A DNA stretch of 64,000 nucleotides from Halobacterium sp. DL1 (GCA_000230955.3 CP007060.1:930001-994000); one strand, 5' to 3'; positions 9,013 through 17,568 are shown, numbered from the stretch's first letter. Made by a program: numbers and translations. Notes: a model not told the origin generated them from the letters alone.

Positions 9013-9654
9013 ATGCTCGTCCTCGGCGACGCCCACGCGGAGACGCCCGACCGACGGCAGTCGCTGTTCGCCGCCTACCGGGCGGCGGACGCCGACGTGG
9101 CGCTCCAGGCCGGGGACCTGATGTACTACGACCTGCCGATTCCCACCTACTTCATCGGCGGCAACAACGAGGACTTCGACGTCGTGGAGGCGCTCCGACA
9201 CGGCCGCATCGAGAGCGACGACGTGTCGAACGCCGTCCTCCTCCACAGCACCGTCGAGACCGTCGACGGGCTCCGGGTCGCCGGCCTCTCGGGGAACTAC
9301 GCGCCGACGCAGTTCGAGAAGGACCGGACGATGCTGCGCGGGGACCGCCGCCGCCACTTCGTCCGCAACGACGTCGAACGCGCGAAGGAACTCGAAGACG
9401 TCGACGTGTTCCTCGCCCACGAAGCGCCTCACGGCCTCCCGGTCACGGAGGAGTACGACGTCGGTTGCAAGTACATCGACGAACTGCTGGACGCCCTCGA
9501 CCCCGACCTCTGTCTCGTCGGCCACCACCACGAGCACGCGGAGTCCACGTACGGCGACACCCGCGTCATCTCGCTGGCGCCCGCCTGGAACTCCTACTAC
9601 CGCCTCGACCCCGACACGCTCTCCGTCTCCAGACACGACACGCCGTCGGCGTGA
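9013..9654 (+). CDS. Metallophosphoesterase (calcineurin-like)
   Basis: A 213-residue predicted metal-dependent phosphoesterase. Metal-ligand motifs appear in order: GDAH near residue 4, GDLMYY near residue 35, GGNNEDFD (a GNNE variant of GNHD) near residue 48, AHEAPHG near residue 137 and GHHHEH near residue 172. The ATG at 9013 puts the first metal motif at the usual distance from the start. A T-run (TTTTTTGCC, about 8981-8989) lies 25-30 bases upstream and may be the promoter. The longer open frame upstream has no family similarity. The substrate is unknown; proteins like this are often phosphodiesterases. Confidence 0.8.
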   Translation: MLVLGDAHAETPDRRQSLFAAYRAADADVALQAGDLMYYDLPIPTYFIGGNNEDFDVVEALRHGRIESDDVSNAVLLHSTVETVDGLRVAGLSGNYAPTQFEKDRTMLRGDRRRHFVRNDVERAKELEDVDVFLAHEAPHGLPVTEEYDVGCKYIDELLDALDPDLCLVGHHHEHAESTYGDTRVISLAPAWNSYYRLDPDTLSVSRHDTPSA

Positions 9655-9696
9655 CTGTCGCGTACTTTCATTACGGGTCGAACCCGAAGTGCCAGT

Positions 9697-10194
9697 ATGG
9701 CTCCGATTCAGGACGCACAGCGCGTCGCGGTTCTCGCAGACTCCCAGAACCTCTATCACTCCGCCCAGAGCGTCTACTCCCGGAACATCGACTACGGCTC
9801 GCTCCTGCAGAAGGCCGTGCAGGGCCGCCAGCTCACCCGCGCCATCGCCTACGTCATCCGCGCGCAGGCCGAGGACGAGGACAGCTTCTTCGAGGCGCTG
9901 CAGGAGATCGGCTACGAGACGAAGATCAAGGACATCAAGACGTTCGGTGACGGCTCGAAGAAGGCCGACTGGGACGTCGGGATGAGTCTCGACGCCGTCT
10001 CCCTGGCCGACCACGTCGACACGGTCGTCCTCTGTACGGGCGACGGCGACTTCTCGCGGCTCTGCACCCACCTCCGCCACGAAGGCGTCCGCGTCGAGGC
10101 GATGGCGTTCGCCGAGTCGGCGGCCGACGAACTGATCGAAGTCGCGGACTCATTTGTCGACCTCAGCGAGCGAGAAGAGACGTTCCTGCTCTAG
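9697..10194 (+). CDS. NYN domain protein (PIN-like RNase family, LabA/DUF88-like)
   Basis: A 165-residue protein consisting almost entirely of one NYN domain. The acidic residues of the PIN-like metal site are seen in VLADSQNLYH (Asp15 region), KKADWDVGMSLDA (near residue 90) and LCTGDGDFSRL (near residue 112). The family is predicted or shown to be RNase-like in several systems, but the target here is unknown. The N-terminus MAPIQDAQRVAVLADSQNL is typical. The stop TAG lies in a CTAG tetramer shared with the stop of the convergent small gene. Confidence 0.8.
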   Translation: MAPIQDAQRVAVLADSQNLYHSAQSVYSRNIDYGSLLQKAVQGRQLTRAIAYVIRAQAEDEDSFFEALQEIGYETKIKDIKTFGDGSKKADWDVGMSLDAVSLADHVDTVVLCTGDGDFSRLCTHLRHEGVRVEAMAFAESAADELIEVADSFVDLSEREETFLL

Positions 10195-10379
10195 ACCATT
10201 CGGCCGTCCGAACCGGTACTCCCCATCAGCAGGGACCCGGCTGCCAGTCCGCTCGTCGCAAGCCCGGAGATTGCGAGTAGGGTCACCGTCGCGTTCGGAT
10301 TGAGCCCGGAGTAGAACAGTAGCGCGGCGCTAACCAGCAGTAGGACGCCCGCAATCCCGATTTTCGTAGTGTCGCTCAT
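10191..10379 (-). CDS. Small two-helix membrane protein
   Basis: A 62-residue protein starting MSDTTKIGIAGV, with two hydrophobic segments (about residues 7-24 and 30-52) separated by GLNPNATV. No domain is recognised. The ATG at 10379 is preceded at about 28 bases by CTTATGTA on the minus strand (about 10401-10410), a credible TATA box. It converges with the NYN gene and the two share a CTAG stop. Probably a genuine haloarchaeal small membrane protein of unknown role. Confidence 0.6.
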   Translation of the reverse strand: MSDTTKIGIAGVLLLVSAALLFYSGLNPNATVTLLAISGLATSGLAAGSLLMGSTGSDGRMV

Positions 10380-10465
10380 GGACCTGCTTTGCAGCCGATA
10401 GTACATAAGCCCATCCAAATCGTCGACCCGAAGCGGCTTTACGCGCGGGTAGCCGACCAAAACCC
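10380..10465. promoter_or_regulatory. Divergent promoters of the small membrane gene and the PUA gene
   Basis: On the minus strand GGGCTTATGTAC (about 10402-10413) is centred near 28 bases from the ATG at 10379. On the plus strand GGCTTTACG (about 10434-10442) is at the same distance from the ATG at 10466. Both suggest leaderless transcripts. Confidence 0.5.
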
Positions 10466-10939
10466 ATGCAGGACGCGGACGTCGAGTCGCTCCGCACGGT
10501 CGCGAACTACCAGTTTGGCGCTGGTGCCGGAGCCGCGCTCTTCCCCGAGGACGGGCGCCTCGAGGTGCGGCGCTCGAGCACCGGTCGGCCACAGCAGGTC
10601 GCCCGCGGCGACGGAAGCAGACTCGTCTCGGTCGGTCTCGACGGTCGGTTCACGCTCGGCACCGCGGGCGGCCAGCGCCTCGTCGACGCGCTCGCCCACC
10701 CGGTCGCTCGCGTGGTCGTGGGCGACGACAGCGAGCCGTTCGTCCGCGAGGGGAAGAACGTGTTCGCGAAGTTCGTCCAGGCGGTCGACCCGGCGGTGCG
10801 GGCTGACGACGAGGTGGCTGTCGTCCACGAATCTGGTAGGTTACTGGCGGTGGGACGCGCCGAACTCGACGCGCAGTCGATGCTCGACTTCCGAACGGGG
10901 ATGGCGGTGATGGTGCGGTCCGGCGTAGACCCGGAGTAG
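10466..10939 (+). CDS. PUA domain protein
   Basis: A 157-residue protein with a C-terminal PUA RNA-binding domain (about residues 80-155): the core runs from ARVVVGDDSEPFVREGKNVF through VHESGRLLAVGRA to MLDFRTGMAVMVR. The N-terminal half resembles the pre-PUA part found in archaeal tRNA-modification proteins related to TgtA, but no catalytic residues are visible. It lies just upstream of nac and trmI, a grouping I associate with archaeal translation and tRNA-modification genes. The role is inferred as RNA binding only. Confidence 0.75.
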   Translation: MQDADVESLRTVANYQFGAGAGAALFPEDGRLEVRRSSTGRPQQVARGDGSRLVSVGLDGRFTLGTAGGQRLVDALAHPVARVVVGDDSEPFVREGKNVFAKFVQAVDPAVRADDEVAVVHESGRLLAVGRAELDAQSMLDFRTGMAVMVRSGVDPE

Positions 10940-11035
10940 TACTCGGCCGACCGTGGCGACTCGTGGTCGAGCGACCACCCGCGTCGCGGCGGACGGTTCG
11001 CCATTCTTTTCTTCTCGCGACGCGACCGTTCGCGT

Positions 11036-11425
11036 ATGTTTGGCGGAGGCGGCATGAACCCACGGAAGATGAAACAGATGATGGAACAGATGGGGATCGA
11101 CGTCGACGAGATCGACGCCACGGAGGTCGTCATCAAGCGCGCGGACGGAACCGAGATCGTGTTCTCGGATCCCGACGTGACGAAGATGGACGCCCGCGGC
11201 CAGGAGACCTACCAGATCATCGGCGAACCCAGCGAGCGGGAGGGCGCCGCCGACGCGGCCGAACTCGAGTCCGGCGACGAGGACGCCAGTGAGGACGACG
11301 CGGGGATTCCGCAGGGCGACGTCGACATCGTCTCCCAGCGCACGGGCGCCAGCGAGGACGAGGCCCGTGAGGCACTGGAGGCCACCGACGGCGACCTCGC
11401 GGCGGCCATCGACCGGCTGGAGTGA
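11036..11425 (+). CDS. nac: Nascent polypeptide-associated complex protein (archaeal NAC)
   Basis: A ribosome-associated homodimeric factor that contacts nascent chains. The 129-residue product begins with a Gly/Met-rich leader MFGGGGMNPRKMKQMMEQMG. A NAC domain (about 20-65) includes VVIKRADGTEIVF. After an acidic linker there is a C-terminal UBA domain (about 88-129) with VDIVSQRTGASEDEAREAL. Length and domain order are typical of archaeal NAC. Its TGA overlaps the GTG start of the tRNA methyltransferase, so the two are translationally coupled. Confidence 0.93.
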   Translation: MFGGGGMNPRKMKQMMEQMGIDVDEIDATEVVIKRADGTEIVFSDPDVTKMDARGQETYQIIGEPSEREGAADAAELESGDEDASEDDAGIPQGDVDIVSQRTGASEDEAREALEATDGDLAAAIDRLE

Positions 11426-12141
11426 TACTGCTCGTCCGCGGTGACCGGGAGTTCCTCGTTGCACCGGGAGAGGAGCTACACACCGACCTCGGCGTCGTCG
11501 AGGTGCCCGAGAACCCGGCGTCTGGAGACACCGTCGAGTCGCATCTCGGCGAACCGTTTACCGTCCGGAAGCTGCGCGGTCCGGACCTGTTCAACCACCT
11601 CGAACGCACCGGTGCGCCGATGATGCCCAAAGACATCGGGCTGGTCGTCGGCCACACCGGCGCGGCCGCGGGGGACCGCGTGCTCGACGCCGGAACGGGG
11701 ACTGGCGTGCTCGCGGCGTACCTCGGCCGACTCGGCGCGGACGTGGTGACCTACGAGCAGAAGGCGGAGTTCGCCGACGTCGCTCGCGAGAACATGGAAC
11801 TCGCGGAGGTCGCCGACACCGTCGACGTGCGGACCGGCGACGTCACAGAGCACCTCGATGACCTCGCCGGATTCGACCTCCTCACCCTCGACACGCAGAA
11901 CGCCCCGGAGGTCGTCGCGAGCGCACCGGCCCTGCTCGTCTCCGGCGGCTACGTCGCCGCCTACTCACCGTTCGTCGAGAACGCCCGCGAGACGGAACTG
12001 GCCGCGCGGGAGGCCGGCCTCGCGGACGTCGAGACGCTGGAGACCATCCAGCGCCGGATGGACGTCGACGACCGTGGGTCCCGACCCTCGACGGCCGGCG
12101 TCGGCCACACCGGCTACCTGCTGTTCGCGCGGAAGCCCTGA
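11422..12141 (+). CDS. trmI: tRNA (adenine-N1)-methyltransferase, TrmI type
   Basis: Predicted AdoMet-dependent m1A57/58 methyltransferase for tRNA. The 239-residue product starts at GTG (11422), overlapping the nac stop as GTGA. The N-terminal beta domain has FTVRKLRGPDLFNHLERTGAPMMPKD, typical of TrmI. The AdoMet loop VLDAGTGTGVLAAYLG is near residues 90-105, and FDLLTLDTQNAPEV near residue 152 is the catalytic-loop region. The family normally forms a tetramer. Confidence 0.88.
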   Translation: MILLVRGDREFLVAPGEELHTDLGVVEVPENPASGDTVESHLGEPFTVRKLRGPDLFNHLERTGAPMMPKDIGLVVGHTGAAAGDRVLDAGTGTGVLAAYLGRLGADVVTYEQKAEFADVARENMELAEVADTVDVRTGDVTEHLDDLAGFDLLTLDTQNAPEVVASAPALLVSGGYVAAYSPFVENARETELAAREAGLADVETLETIQRRMDVDDRGSRPSTAGVGHTGYLLFARKP

Positions 12142-12262
12142 GCTGTCCGGCGGCTCGTCTCCCTGGGTGGCTCGCCGCCTCGCCGCATCCACCACCCCGC
12201 TTCTTCTCAGTCCATGGCCGTCGCTGGTCGCGTTCTCGTAGAAAAGGATTCGCGCTGGCGGC

Positions 12263-12577
12263 CTAGTTGTCGTCTTCGCGCCAGCGGTGCTCGCACTCCG
12301 TACAGATGAAGAAGCGCGTCTCGGACTCGTCGGCCGAGCGGATCTGCTGCATGTACCAGTGGGCCTTGTCGTTCTCGCAGCTCGGACAGACGACCGTCGT
12401 CTTCGGGAGTCCCTTGTCCTGGGCGTCGCTGACGTCGACGATCTCGGTCTCCTCCTGGCCCTCGGTGATGACGTAGGAGGCGTCGGGGTCCTTCGCCTGC
12501 TTGTTCGCGCAGCTGCCGCAGACCCACAGCCCGTCGTCGGCCTTCATCATCGAGCCGCACTCGTCGCAGAATTCCAT
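12263..12577 (-). CDS. tfs: Transcription factor S (TFIIS-like RNA cleavage factor)
   Basis: Rescues backtracked archaeal RNA polymerase by stimulating transcript cleavage. The 104-residue protein has an N-terminal zinc ribbon (CDECG and CGSC, about residues 4-24) and a C-terminal TFIIS-type ribbon (CPSC and CTEC, about residues 65-97). The tip of the C-terminal hairpin reads RSADESETRFF and keeps the acidic Asp-Glu pair needed for cleavage, so it looks like an active TFS1-type factor. The 121-base gap before it (12142-12262) contains no gene. Confidence 0.93.
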   Translation of the reverse strand: MEFCDECGSMMKADDGLWVCGSCANKQAKDPDASYVITEGQEETEIVDVSDAQDKGLPKTTVVCPSCENDKAHWYMQQIRSADESETRFFICTECEHRWREDDN

Positions 12578-12616
12578 GCCCCGGACTTTCTCGTCCCCGC
12601 AGTTAAGCGCCGTGTT

Positions 12617-12871
12617 TCACCCTTCGCCCTCGGACTGGCCGGGTTCGCCGACGGCCTCGGTCGGGAGGTTGCTGTATATCTCGGATTCGAGGTCGTCCCG
12701 GCTCTCGAAGACGTCCTCCGTGGAGCGTTCGAGCACGTCGACGAACCGCTCCTCGCCGTCCGCGTACCGCAGTACCACGTCGTCGAGTGCGGTCGCGGCG
12801 TCCTCGTGGCTCGCCGGGTACGAGAGCACGTCGAGTTCGCTGGACAGGTGGTTGAGTTTGACCTCGCGCAT
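12617..12871 (-). CDS. Conserved haloarchaeal small protein (DUF5789-like)
   Basis: An 84-residue acidic protein that begins MREVKLNHLSSELD and continues with SYPASHEDAATALDD. The pattern matches, from memory, haloarchaeal DUF5789-type proteins, whose function is unknown. The ATG at 12871 is preferred over an upstream TTG two codons earlier. It is upstream of tfs on the same strand with a 39-base gap, so the two may be co-transcribed. A region around residues 50-75 is predicted helical, but no motif can be assigned. Confidence 0.6.
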   Translation of the reverse strand: MREVKLNHLSSELDVLSYPASHEDAATALDDVVLRYADGEERFVDVLERSTEDVFESRDDLESEIYSNLPTEAVGEPGQSEGEG

Positions 12872-12966
12872 AGACAACTAGTAGCACGCCCGACTTCCTA
12901 ACTGTTTCCCGGTCAGCGTGGCCGAACCCCGAACGGTAAACCGGGGCGGAGTCGTAGGCCCTGTCG

Positions 12967-14232
12967 ATGGCCCTGTTCGACACGGACCGACGCGTGCTGG
13001 TGCTGGCGCTGGCCCGGATGGCCGACGCCGTCGGCAACTCGTTCCTCATCGTCCTCCTCCCCGCGTACATCGGAGCCCACGGTCGCGTCCCTGTCGAGCA
13101 GTACACCGGCCAACTCGCGGTGTTCGGCGTGGACCTGCTGGTCGTTACGCCGTCCCTGCTCGTCGGCTTCGTGCTCTCCGCGTTCGGCTTCTTCAACAGC
13201 TTCCTCCAGCCGTTCACGGGCCGCGCGTCGGACCGCGCGGGCAAGCGGAAGCTGTTCATCCTCGCCGGCCTGGCGCTCCTCGGCATCGCCTCCGGGAGTT
13301 ACGCGCTGGTCTCCGACTACCGACTCGTCATCGTGTTGCGCGCGCTCCAGGGCATCGGCGCCGCGTTGACCATCCCGGCGACGGTCGCGCTCGTCAACGA
13401 ACTCGCGACGACCGACACGCGGGGCAACAACTTCGGCGTGTTCAACACGTTCCGCCTCATCGGCTTCGGGTTCGGCCCGGTCGTCGCAGGGTTCGTGCTC
13501 ACGCGCTACGGCTTCGACGCCGCCTTCGGGGTCGCCGTCGTCGGCGCGTTCCTCAGCTTCCTCCTCGTCAGCCTCCTCGTCTCCGACGCCGAGGAGACGG
13601 CGGCGAAAGCCGGCGAGGACCTCTCGATAGCCGTCCGGGGCGACCGCAGTCTGCTCGACCCCGTGTTCGCGCTCGGCGTCGCCACCGTCTTCATGGGTAT
13701 CGCCATCTCGCTGTTCGCCACGCTCGAACCGATAATCAACGAGCGACTCGGCCAGGACAACGTGCTGTTCGGCCTGGAGTTCGGGACCGTCGTCATCGCG
13801 AACGTCCTGCTCCAGGTGCCCATCGGCCGGGCGAGCGACCGCTACGGTCGTCGCCCCTTCCTCGTCGGCGGGTTCGTCCTCCTGATTCCCGCGACGCTCG
13901 CCCAGGGGTACGCGCTCACGCCGGCGACGATGATCGTCTCCCGGTTCCTGCAGGGCGTCGCGGTCGCCGCGGTGTTCGCGCCGTCTCTCGCCGTCGCCGG
14001 CGACCTCGCGAGGGAGGGCGAGTCGGGGACGACGCTCTCCATCCTCACGATGGGGTTCGGCCTCGGCACCGCCATCGGACCGCTCGCGTCGGGGTTCCTC
14101 GTGCGCTTTGGCTTCGTGGTTCCGTTCGCGGTGGGTGCCTCGCTCGCTGCCGTCGCGCTGGTCGTCGTCTACTCACAGGTCCAGGAGACGCTCACCGACC
14201 CGCAGCCGATTCGGGCGGTGCCCGGCGACTGA
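12967..14232 (+). CDS. Major facilitator superfamily transporter
   Basis: A 421-residue membrane protein with 12 predicted helices in two halves. Loop 2-3 carries the MFS motif A variant GRASDRAGKRKLF (about residue 90); the second half repeats it as GRASDRYGRRPFLVGG (about residue 288). Helix 5 region has GFGFGPVVAGFV, as in drug-export MFS members. It is probably a multidrug or metabolite exporter, but the substrate cannot be read from sequence. It converges with the enoyl-CoA hydratase gene; the stops are 6 bases apart. Confidence 0.85.
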   Translation: MALFDTDRRVLVLALARMADAVGNSFLIVLLPAYIGAHGRVPVEQYTGQLAVFGVDLLVVTPSLLVGFVLSAFGFFNSFLQPFTGRASDRAGKRKLFILAGLALLGIASGSYALVSDYRLVIVLRALQGIGAALTIPATVALVNELATTDTRGNNFGVFNTFRLIGFGFGPVVAGFVLTRYGFDAAFGVAVVGAFLSFLLVSLLVSDAEETAAKAGEDLSIAVRGDRSLLDPVFALGVATVFMGIAISLFATLEPIINERLGQDNVLFGLEFGTVVIANVLLQVPIGRASDRYGRRPFLVGGFVLLIPATLAQGYALTPATMIVSRFLQGVAVAAVFAPSLAVAGDLAREGESGTTLSILTMGFGLGTAIGPLASGFLVRFGFVVPFAVGASLAAVALVVVYSQVQETLTDPQPIRAVPGD

Positions 14233-14238
14233 GCCGTC

Positions 14239-15009
14239 CTACTCGAAGTTAGGGTCGCGGTCCTCGAGGAACGCCGCCATCCCCTCGCGCTGGTCGTGGC
14301 TACCGAACAGTCCCGCCCAGGTGCGCCGCTCGAAGTCCAGGCCCGCCTCCAGCGTGGTCTCGTGGCTCTGATTGATGGCTTCCTTGGCGGCCTGCAGCGC
14401 GGTTGCCGGCTGCGCTGCCAGTTCCTCGGCGAGGTCCGCGACGTGCTCGCGGAGTTCGTCGTGGGCGACGACCTCTCCGACGAGCCCCTCCTCGTGGGCG
14501 TCCGTGGCGTCGAGTCGGTCGCCGAAGTAGACGAGCCGACGCGCCGTCTCGTCGTCGACGAGTCGGGGGAGCCGCTGGGTCGCGCCCCATCCCGGGATGA
14601 TGCCGAGGTCGATCTCGGTCTGCCCGAGGACCGCGCGCTCGGAGGCCACCCGCAGGTCGCAGGCGAGCGCGAGCTCCATCCCGCCGCCGAACGCGTAGCC
14701 GTTGATGCAGGCGATGGCGGGCGCCGGGAACGACTCGATGGCGTTGGCTACTGAGTGCCCGAGGTCGGCGTACTCCTCGGCCTGCTTGACGTCCATCTCG
14801 GACATATGGGAGATGTCCGCACCCGCGACGAACGCCTGGTCGCCGGCCCCAGTGAGAACGAGCGCCCGGGCGTCCGCTTCCTCGGCCTCCTCGATGGCGT
14901 CCTCGAGTGCGTTCAGTGTCTCCACGTTCAGCGCGTTCAGGCTGTCCGGCCGGTCGACGGTGACGGTCGCCACGTCGTCCTCGACGTCGAGTTGAACGGT
15001 GTCTGCCAT
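14239..15009 (-). CDS. Enoyl-CoA hydratase/isomerase family protein
   Basis: A 256-residue crotonase-fold enzyme expected to hydrate trans-2-enoyl-CoA in beta-oxidation. The oxyanion-hole segments are VAGADISHMSE (near residue 60) and INGYAFGGGMELALACD (near residue 100). The family glutamates appear in GGMELAL and in GQTEIDLGIIPGWG, matching the two catalytic Glu of hydratases. The ATG at 15009 gives MADTVQLDVEDDVATV, the family N-terminus. Other crotonase activities such as isomerase cannot be excluded. Confidence 0.85.
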   Translation of the reverse strand: MADTVQLDVEDDVATVTVDRPDSLNALNVETLNALEDAIEEAEEADARALVLTGAGDQAFVAGADISHMSEMDVKQAEEYADLGHSVANAIESFPAPAIACINGYAFGGGMELALACDLRVASERAVLGQTEIDLGIIPGWGATQRLPRLVDDETARRLVYFGDRLDATDAHEEGLVGEVVAHDELREHVADLAEELAAQPATALQAAKEAINQSHETTLEAGLDFERRTWAGLFGSHDQREGMAAFLEDRDPNFE

Positions 15010-15384
15010 GGTCACAGCGACGCGGAGAACCGACATAATCTCCGGGGATACACCGCGACTGTTGTTCGGACGGTGGACTGCGATTCTCGGTCAGCAGGTG
15101 GACTAGCCGACACCCTGGCGGATTGAAAGGGCGAGGCGCTGTCGGCGACGTCCGACGAAGGTAAGCCGAGCGAAGCGAGGCGAACGTCGGGAGAGCAAGC
15201 TCTCCCGGGAGAAGCACTGCAACGACCGAGCACCGCGAGAGAGTGAAGCGCGCAGCGAGGCGCACGAGCCGACAGCGACGAGGGCTTTCAGGTAGGGTCG
15301 TCACCCACACGACGGTCTCACATCTCCCAACCGTCTGCCCGGGTCTTCGCAAGCCCGAAATACCGCGCCAGTGAACTGGCGCCC
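15010..15384. repeat. Gene-free interval with a palindrome-rich element
   Basis: This 375-base gap between divergent genes contains no gene. From about 15124 to 15291 it holds a structured element. Its ends are inverted (TGAAAG near 15125 and CTTTCA near 15284). Inside there is a perfect 8-bp hairpin GGGAGAGC-AA-GCTCTCCC at 15189-15206, flanked by CCGACG/CGTCGG inverted arms and short runs of GCGAGCGAAGCGAG type. This resembles the palindromic intergenic repeats seen in haloarchaeal chromosomes. It is not a CRISPR because no unit repeats with spacers. Confidence 0.55.
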
Positions 15385-15867
15385 ATGAGTCTCTCCGAGG
15401 AGGACCGCGAGCGGCTTGCGGACATCGTGGAACTCCAGCCGACGAAGAACGGGGATCTGCAGGACCGCTGGGGGATGGACAGCGGGAGCGACGTCCACCA
15501 GTACCTCGAAAACGAACTGCGGGACTACTACTACCGCGACGAGAACAGTCTCATCCGCGCCACCGCGGAGGCGACCACGCTGGTCGGCGAGGAACCGGAG
15601 GGCGGCGAGGCGCCCGCGGTCCACATGTCCGAGAACGAGCGCCGCGTGTTCGCGGTCATCGCGGGGCCCGACGAGCGCGCCGAGAGCGTCGTCTCGGTGC
15701 TCCACTCGGTCCGCGAGGAGTTCGACTCACCGGAGACGGAGGCCGCGGACGTCCGCCGGGCGCTCCAGACGCTCAAGCGCAAGGGTATCGTCGAAGTCGA
15801 ACACCGGACGGTCCCGACGTACAAACTCGCCGTCCCCCGCGACGAAGTCAACGTCGCGGACGACTGA
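15385..15867 (+). CDS. Conserved haloarchaeal protein, winged-helix-like (DUF5797-like)
   Basis: A 160-residue protein starting MSLSEEDRERLADIVELQPTKN. The motif DRWGMDSGSDVHQYLENEL suggests a helix-turn-helix choosing a target. The C-terminal part (about 85-150) reads like a second winged helix, with ETEAADVRRALQTLKRKGIVEVEH. From memory it matches a haloarchaeal DUF5797 family of putative regulators. There is no effector domain. Possibly a transcription regulator, with the function unproven. Confidence 0.6.
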   Translation: MSLSEEDRERLADIVELQPTKNGDLQDRWGMDSGSDVHQYLENELRDYYYRDENSLIRATAEATTLVGEEPEGGEAPAVHMSENERRVFAVIAGPDERAESVVSVLHSVREEFDSPETEAADVRRALQTLKRKGIVEVEHRTVPTYKLAVPRDEVNVADD

Positions 15868-15894
15868 GTCCGAAACCGAGTCGCAGCCCCCTTC

Positions 15895-16911
15895 TCAGCG
15901 CTGTCGTTGCCTGCGTTCTTCGAGCACGTCCCGGATTCCCGACCCGGGACCTCCCTTCAGCGGCCACCTCTTCTGTCGCCACGCTGGCGGCTCGGGCTCG
16001 TACTCCGGACACGAGCCGGAGCACTCCGCGGCGGTCTGCTCGCGCCCCTTCGCGCCGCAGTACGGGACGTAGCCGTGGTCGGCCCGATTCACGGCGAAGT
16101 GCCGGCAGTCTGGCCGCATCGTGTCGAGGTACGACCGCCAGCCGCGCTCGTAGGCCCGTTCGGCGATTTCGAGTCGCTTCTCGGACTTCCACTCGGCGTC
16201 CACGTACTCGAAGGTCGCCGCGGACTGGTCGAACTCGCCGCCGCTCGGGCGCTCGGTGATACGGGTGCCGGCGCCGTCCGTGTCCAGCGAGCGCGGGTGC
16301 CACTCGACGGACGCCTCGCCGCCGCTGAACGCGAGGATGCCGGCCTCTACGGGCATCTCCTGGAGGAGCGCGCGCTCGACGCGCTCGCCGTCGCTCTGGG
16401 TCGCCAGCCACACCTCGTCGGCGAGTGACAGCGCGACGTCCCGCTCTAGCTGGTCGGCGAGCGCGTCCGCCGCCGAGGCGTCGAGGTCCGGCTTGTTCTC
16501 CACGGCGACGATTCGCTCCACCCACTCCGGATACGGCCACTTCCGGCGGAGCTCTATCTTGTTCCCGTTCTTCCGCGTCTCGACGACACCGCGGTCGCCC
16601 GCACGGTGGACAGCCTCCCGGACGTACCGCCACGGGTAGCCCGGGTAGGGGAGCGCGTCCCGGTAGAACTGCCAGTCGGCTGGTGCGTTCCGCACGACGT
16701 GGAGGAGGTCGGAGTCCAGGCGCTTCGTTCCGAAGTTCGCGCGCGCCGCCAGCGCCTCGGGGTCCACCTCGACGACGACGGTGTCCCAGCGCCGGTCGCG
16801 GGTGCCCAGCTGGCGGGCGACGAGAGACGGACGCCCGGGCTCGTCGGGGTGCCAGTGCCGTTCCGCCCACGCGCAGACGCGGAGCTCGAACGCGAACTCG
16901 GAGTCGGCCAC
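15895..16911 (-). CDS. Conserved haloarchaeal protein (DUF5787-like) with C-terminal cysteine cluster
   Basis: A 338-residue protein. I place the start at GTG 16911 (reading MADSEFAFELRVCAWAE) because the only longer start is a TTG. The middle segment IVAVENKPDLD (near residue 160) resembles the Glu-x-Lys core of PD-(D/E)XK nuclease folds. The C-terminus has cysteines in DCRHFAVNRADHGYVPYCGAKG and CSGSCPEYE, like a metal or Fe-S site. The nuclease-like reading is inference only. It converges with the upstream 15385 gene. Confidence 0.55.
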   Translation of the reverse strand: MADSEFAFELRVCAWAERHWHPDEPGRPSLVARQLGTRDRRWDTVVVEVDPEALAARANFGTKRLDSDLLHVVRNAPADWQFYRDALPYPGYPWRYVREAVHRAGDRGVVETRKNGNKIELRRKWPYPEWVERIVAVENKPDLDASAADALADQLERDVALSLADEVWLATQSDGERVERALLQEMPVEAGILAFSGGEASVEWHPRSLDTDGAGTRITERPSGGEFDQSAATFEYVDAEWKSEKRLEIAERAYERGWRSYLDTMRPDCRHFAVNRADHGYVPYCGAKGREQTAAECSGSCPEYEPEPPAWRQKRWPLKGGPGSGIRDVLEERRQRQR

Positions 16912-17017
16912 GGGGGAACGAGCGCGGGCGAGCAACCTACCTCTTTCGCCACGACTGGGGCCCGCCCGACGGAGCAGTCGCTGGGCACACGCGCCAGTCC
17001 GGAGTGGGAGCCTCCGG

Positions 17018-17446
17018 TCAGGCCTCGACGGCGTCGTCGAGGAAGTCGTGTGCGTCCCGGAGGATGTCCCGGGGGCCGTCCTGCGTGATGGTGTTGATGG
17101 CCTGGTCGTAGTCGCGCCACTGCATGTCCGAGTGTTCGCTCGACAGCTCCGCGTTCGCCTCGAAGGACTTCGCGATGAACAGGTGGACTGTCTTGTGGAT
17201 GCGTTTGCCGTTGGCCTCGAACACGTAGTCGTAGTCGTCTCGGAACCCGTCGACGAGGCGGAAATCCTCGATGCCGGCCTCCTCCTGTACCTCTCGTATC
17301 GCCGTCTGCTGGAGCTCTTCGTCCCCCTCCACGCCGCCCTTCGGGAACTCCCAGTCCCCGGGCCGGCTCTTCAGGAGGAGGTATTCGCGCCGGTCCCGCG
17401 TGTCGCGGAACAGGATCGCTCCGGCGCTGGTCGCTTCGACCGTCAT
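17018..17446 (-). CDS. Nudix hydrolase, bis(5'-nucleosyl)-tetraphosphatase-like
   Basis: A 142-residue protein with a full Nudix box: GGVEGDEELQQTAIREVQEE followed by AG (about residues 37-58). The N-terminal TSAGAILFRD and the EFPKGGVEG context match the diadenosine tetraphosphatase (Ap4A hydrolase, asymmetrical) group. The C-terminal RDILRDAHDFLDDAV is usual for that group. It likely clears Ap4A or similar dinucleotides. It has its own start, divergent from the S10-like gene. Confidence 0.85.
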   Translation of the reverse strand: MTVEATSAGAILFRDTRDRREYLLLKSRPGDWEFPKGGVEGDEELQQTAIREVQEEAGIEDFRLVDGFRDDYDYVFEANGKRIHKTVHLFIAKSFEANAELSSEHSDMQWRDYDQAINTITQDGPRDILRDAHDFLDDAVEA

Positions 17447-17568
17447 TGAGGGGATATATACAGGCGGCAGTTAAGAGAATGTCGGACCGTCCGGCGTAGC
17501 GACAGTCCGAACGGCCAAACGGACGCTTTTTCACGGTGGACCGCTTCACTCTGCACCAGCACCCAGTC

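Noticed and set aside
15120-15295. Possible CRISPR array or leader because of the GATTGAAAG start and nearby repeats
   Set aside because: There is no unit of 24-37 bases repeated with spacers; the structure is nested palindromes.
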